From contig JAAXQM010000278.1 of the NCBI GenBank assembly GCA_012974295.1, positions 1-24,611 on the forward strand: a DNA stretch of 24,611 nucleotides, read 5' to 3'. Of the stretch, positions 23,483 through 24,611 are shown piece after piece (positions within the stretch are counted from its first letter, which is position 1; every line of letters begins with the position of its first letter). Below the pieces are notes generated by a model, which saw nothing but the letters and a program-made list of their open reading frames with translations, made no database searches and was not told where the DNA came from. Origin of the DNA: Dehalococcoidales bacterium. Lineage in GTDB: Bacteria; Chloroflexota; Dehalococcoidia; E44-bin15. The position numbers and the translations under genes were made by a program.

Positions 23483-23926
23483 ATGAATATGAACGATACA
23501 GACACGACACAGACATCCAGTAGCAAAAACGTGCCGCTGCTGAAGAGAAAGAGGATTATCTTTGCCGGAGCTATAGTGTTGCTGGCCATAGGCTTTCTAA
23601 TCTATATAGGTTTAAGCCAATTCGCAACTTACTACTATACCGTGAGCGAGTTTGTGGCACAAAGTGAGTCCCTATCCGGCGAGCAGGTACGGATTACTGG
23701 CCAGATCATCCCTGATTCTATGATTCAAGATACCAAGAATTTCACCCTCAACTTTACCATTACCGACGGTGAGACAAGCCTGCCCGTCGTCTATCAGGGC
23801 ATCGTACCGGATACTCTTAAGACAGGTACTGATATCGTAGTTGAAGGCAAAGGCGATCAGCGGGGAGTGTTCTACGCAAGCGTACTGATTACCAAGTGTC
23901 CATCGAAATACGAACCTTCGGATTAG
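23483..23926 (+). CDS. ccmE: CcmE haem chaperone, CxxxY variant
   Basis: Haem chaperone of cytochrome c maturation System I, 147 residues. A cytoplasmic N-terminal tail is followed by one membrane helix (about 24-44, RIIFAGAIVLLAIGFLIYIG) and an OB-fold outside the membrane with FVAQSESLSGEQVRITGQI and TDGETSLPVVYQGIVPD. The haem-binding motif is C139-P-S-K-Y143 instead of the classical HxxxY. This variant is known from archaea and several sulfate-reducing bacteria and goes with the modified System I that lacks CcmH. It follows hemL after 91 bases and precedes ccmF. A second in-frame ATG two codons later is possible. Confidence 0.9.
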   Translation: MNMNDTDTTQTSSSKNVPLLKRKRIIFAGAIVLLAIGFLIYIGLSQFATYYYTVSEFVAQSESLSGEQVRITGQIIPDSMIQDTKNFTLNFTITDGETSLPVVYQGIVPDTLKTGTDIVVEGKGDQRGVFYASVLITKCPSKYEPSD

Positions 23927-23959
23927 TTGGATCCATATAGTACTAACTGGAATTGATCT

Positions 23960-24611
23960 GTGGCTGATATCGGTTATATAGCGCTGGTCCTGGGCTTAAT
24001 TGTCTGCATCTGCTCAGCGGTCGCCTCCATTTGGGGGAAGAGAAGGAACCATCCGAAGCTGACATCCCGTGCTCAGAACGGCGTATTTGTCGCTTTCGGG
24101 TTGGTTACCCTAGCTGCAATAGTTCTGATCTACGCGTTACAGACACATGATTTTAACATTGAGTATGTTGCTTCTTATACCAGTAGCGATATGCCCCGGC
24201 CTTACCTTTTCAGTGCATTTTGGGCTGGTAATGCTGGCTCGCTTCTGTTATGGGGTTGGTTTCTCTCTTTCTTCGCAGTGGTTATGGTGCTGTGGAAAAG
24301 AGAGCCTACCAAGGAGCTGATTCCCTACGCCTCATCAGTGGTGATGTTGACTACTGCCTTCTTTCTATTGCTGCTTGTCTTCTTTGCCAATCCTTTCGAG
24401 AAGTTATCTATTATACCACCCGATGGTAATGGACTGAACCCTCTACTGCAAAATCCGGGCATGATTTTCCATCCGCCGATTATACTAGCCGGATTTGCCG
24501 CGTTGACACTCCCCTTCGCTTTCGCTATGTCCGTTCTAATAATAAAAAGGGAAGAGCGTGACTGGCTGGTCGAGCTAAGAAGATGGGCATTGATTGCCTG
24601 GATATTTCTGA
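23960..24611 (+). CDS. ccmF: CcmF haem lyase, N-terminal part (cut by window edge)
   Basis: The first 217 codons of a polytopic membrane protein that attaches haem to apocytochrome c. The GTG at 23960 is the first possible start after an in-frame TGA at 23954-23956. Hydrophobic helices begin at once (GYIALVLGLIVCICSAVASI, then VFVAFGLVTLAAIVLIYALQ). FSAFWAGNAGSLLLWGW corresponds to the CcmF WG-x-x-GSLLLW segment, and MIFHPPIILAG to the conserved M-x-x-HPP-x-L-x-x-G motif. The WWD region lies beyond the window. It is 33 bases after ccmE, so one transcript is likely; ccmABC would be expected further right, as in Desulfovibrio-type ccmEFABC loci. Confidence 0.9.
   Translation, partial: MADIGYIALVLGLIVCICSAVASIWGKRRNHPKLTSRAQNGVFVAFGLVTLAAIVLIYALQTHDFNIEYVASYTSSDMPRPYLFSAFWAGNAGSLLLWGWFLSFFAVVMVLWKREPTKELIPYASSVVMLTTAFFLLLLVFFANPFEKLSIIPPDGNGLNPLLQNPGMIFHPPIILAGFAALTLPFAFAMSVLIIKREERDWLVELRRWALIAWIFL

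Overview
The window carries a dissimilatory sulfate-reduction locus set back to back against a tetrapyrrole and cytochrome c maturation locus. I see no rRNA, tRNA, CRISPR array, transposase or insertion sequence. Base composition is near 50% GC, GTG and TTG starts are common, and genes are tightly packed. The organism is most likely an anaerobic sulfate (or sulfite) respiring bacterium. The GAF-PAS/NarL-type two-component pair and the sirC-hemA-hemC-cobA/hemD-hemB-hemL order would suit a Chloroflexota (Dehalococcoidia-like) genome, but Desulfobacterota or another sulfate-reducing lineage cannot be excluded without a search.

Left half (95-13452, all minus strand, read right to left): sat, aprB, aprA, a YkgJ-type cysteine-cluster protein, qmoA, qmoB, a fused HdrC-HdrB-like protein, qmoC, dsrM, dsrK. 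Sat activates sulfate to APS, AprBA reduces APS to sulfite, and the Qmo proteins link menaquinol to AprBA. DsrMK links the quinone pool to the sulfite-reduction end (DsrAB/DsrC, not in this window). The Qmo module is unusual because it has both a membrane QmoC and a soluble HdrCB-like CCG protein; in the systems I know, one replaces the other. dsrMK has its own likely promoter: a perfect TGTGA-N6-TCACA Crp/Fnr/HcpR-type palindrome centred about 42 bases upstream of the start predicted from a perfect TATAAT.

Centre (13453-16466): a 468-base divergent intergenic region, then a NarL-type response regulator and a GAF-PAS-HisKA_3 histidine kinase on the plus strand. A perfect 15-bp inverted repeat overlaps the -35 box of a promoter that would give the regulator an almost leaderless mRNA.

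Right half (16722 to the end, plus strand): sirC, hemA, hemC, cobA/hemD fusion, hemB, hemL, ccmE, ccmF (cut by the window edge). The first four genes are chained by three identical GTGA stop/start overlaps. Together they make uroporphyrinogen III and sirohydrochlorin from glutamyl-tRNA, supplying sirohaem for sulfite reductase and probably haem by the sirohaem-dependent route. CcmE has the variant CxxxY haem-binding motif of the modified System I. The two halves therefore fit together functionally: sulfate respiration enzymes, the cofactor pathway they need, and a regulator pair between them.
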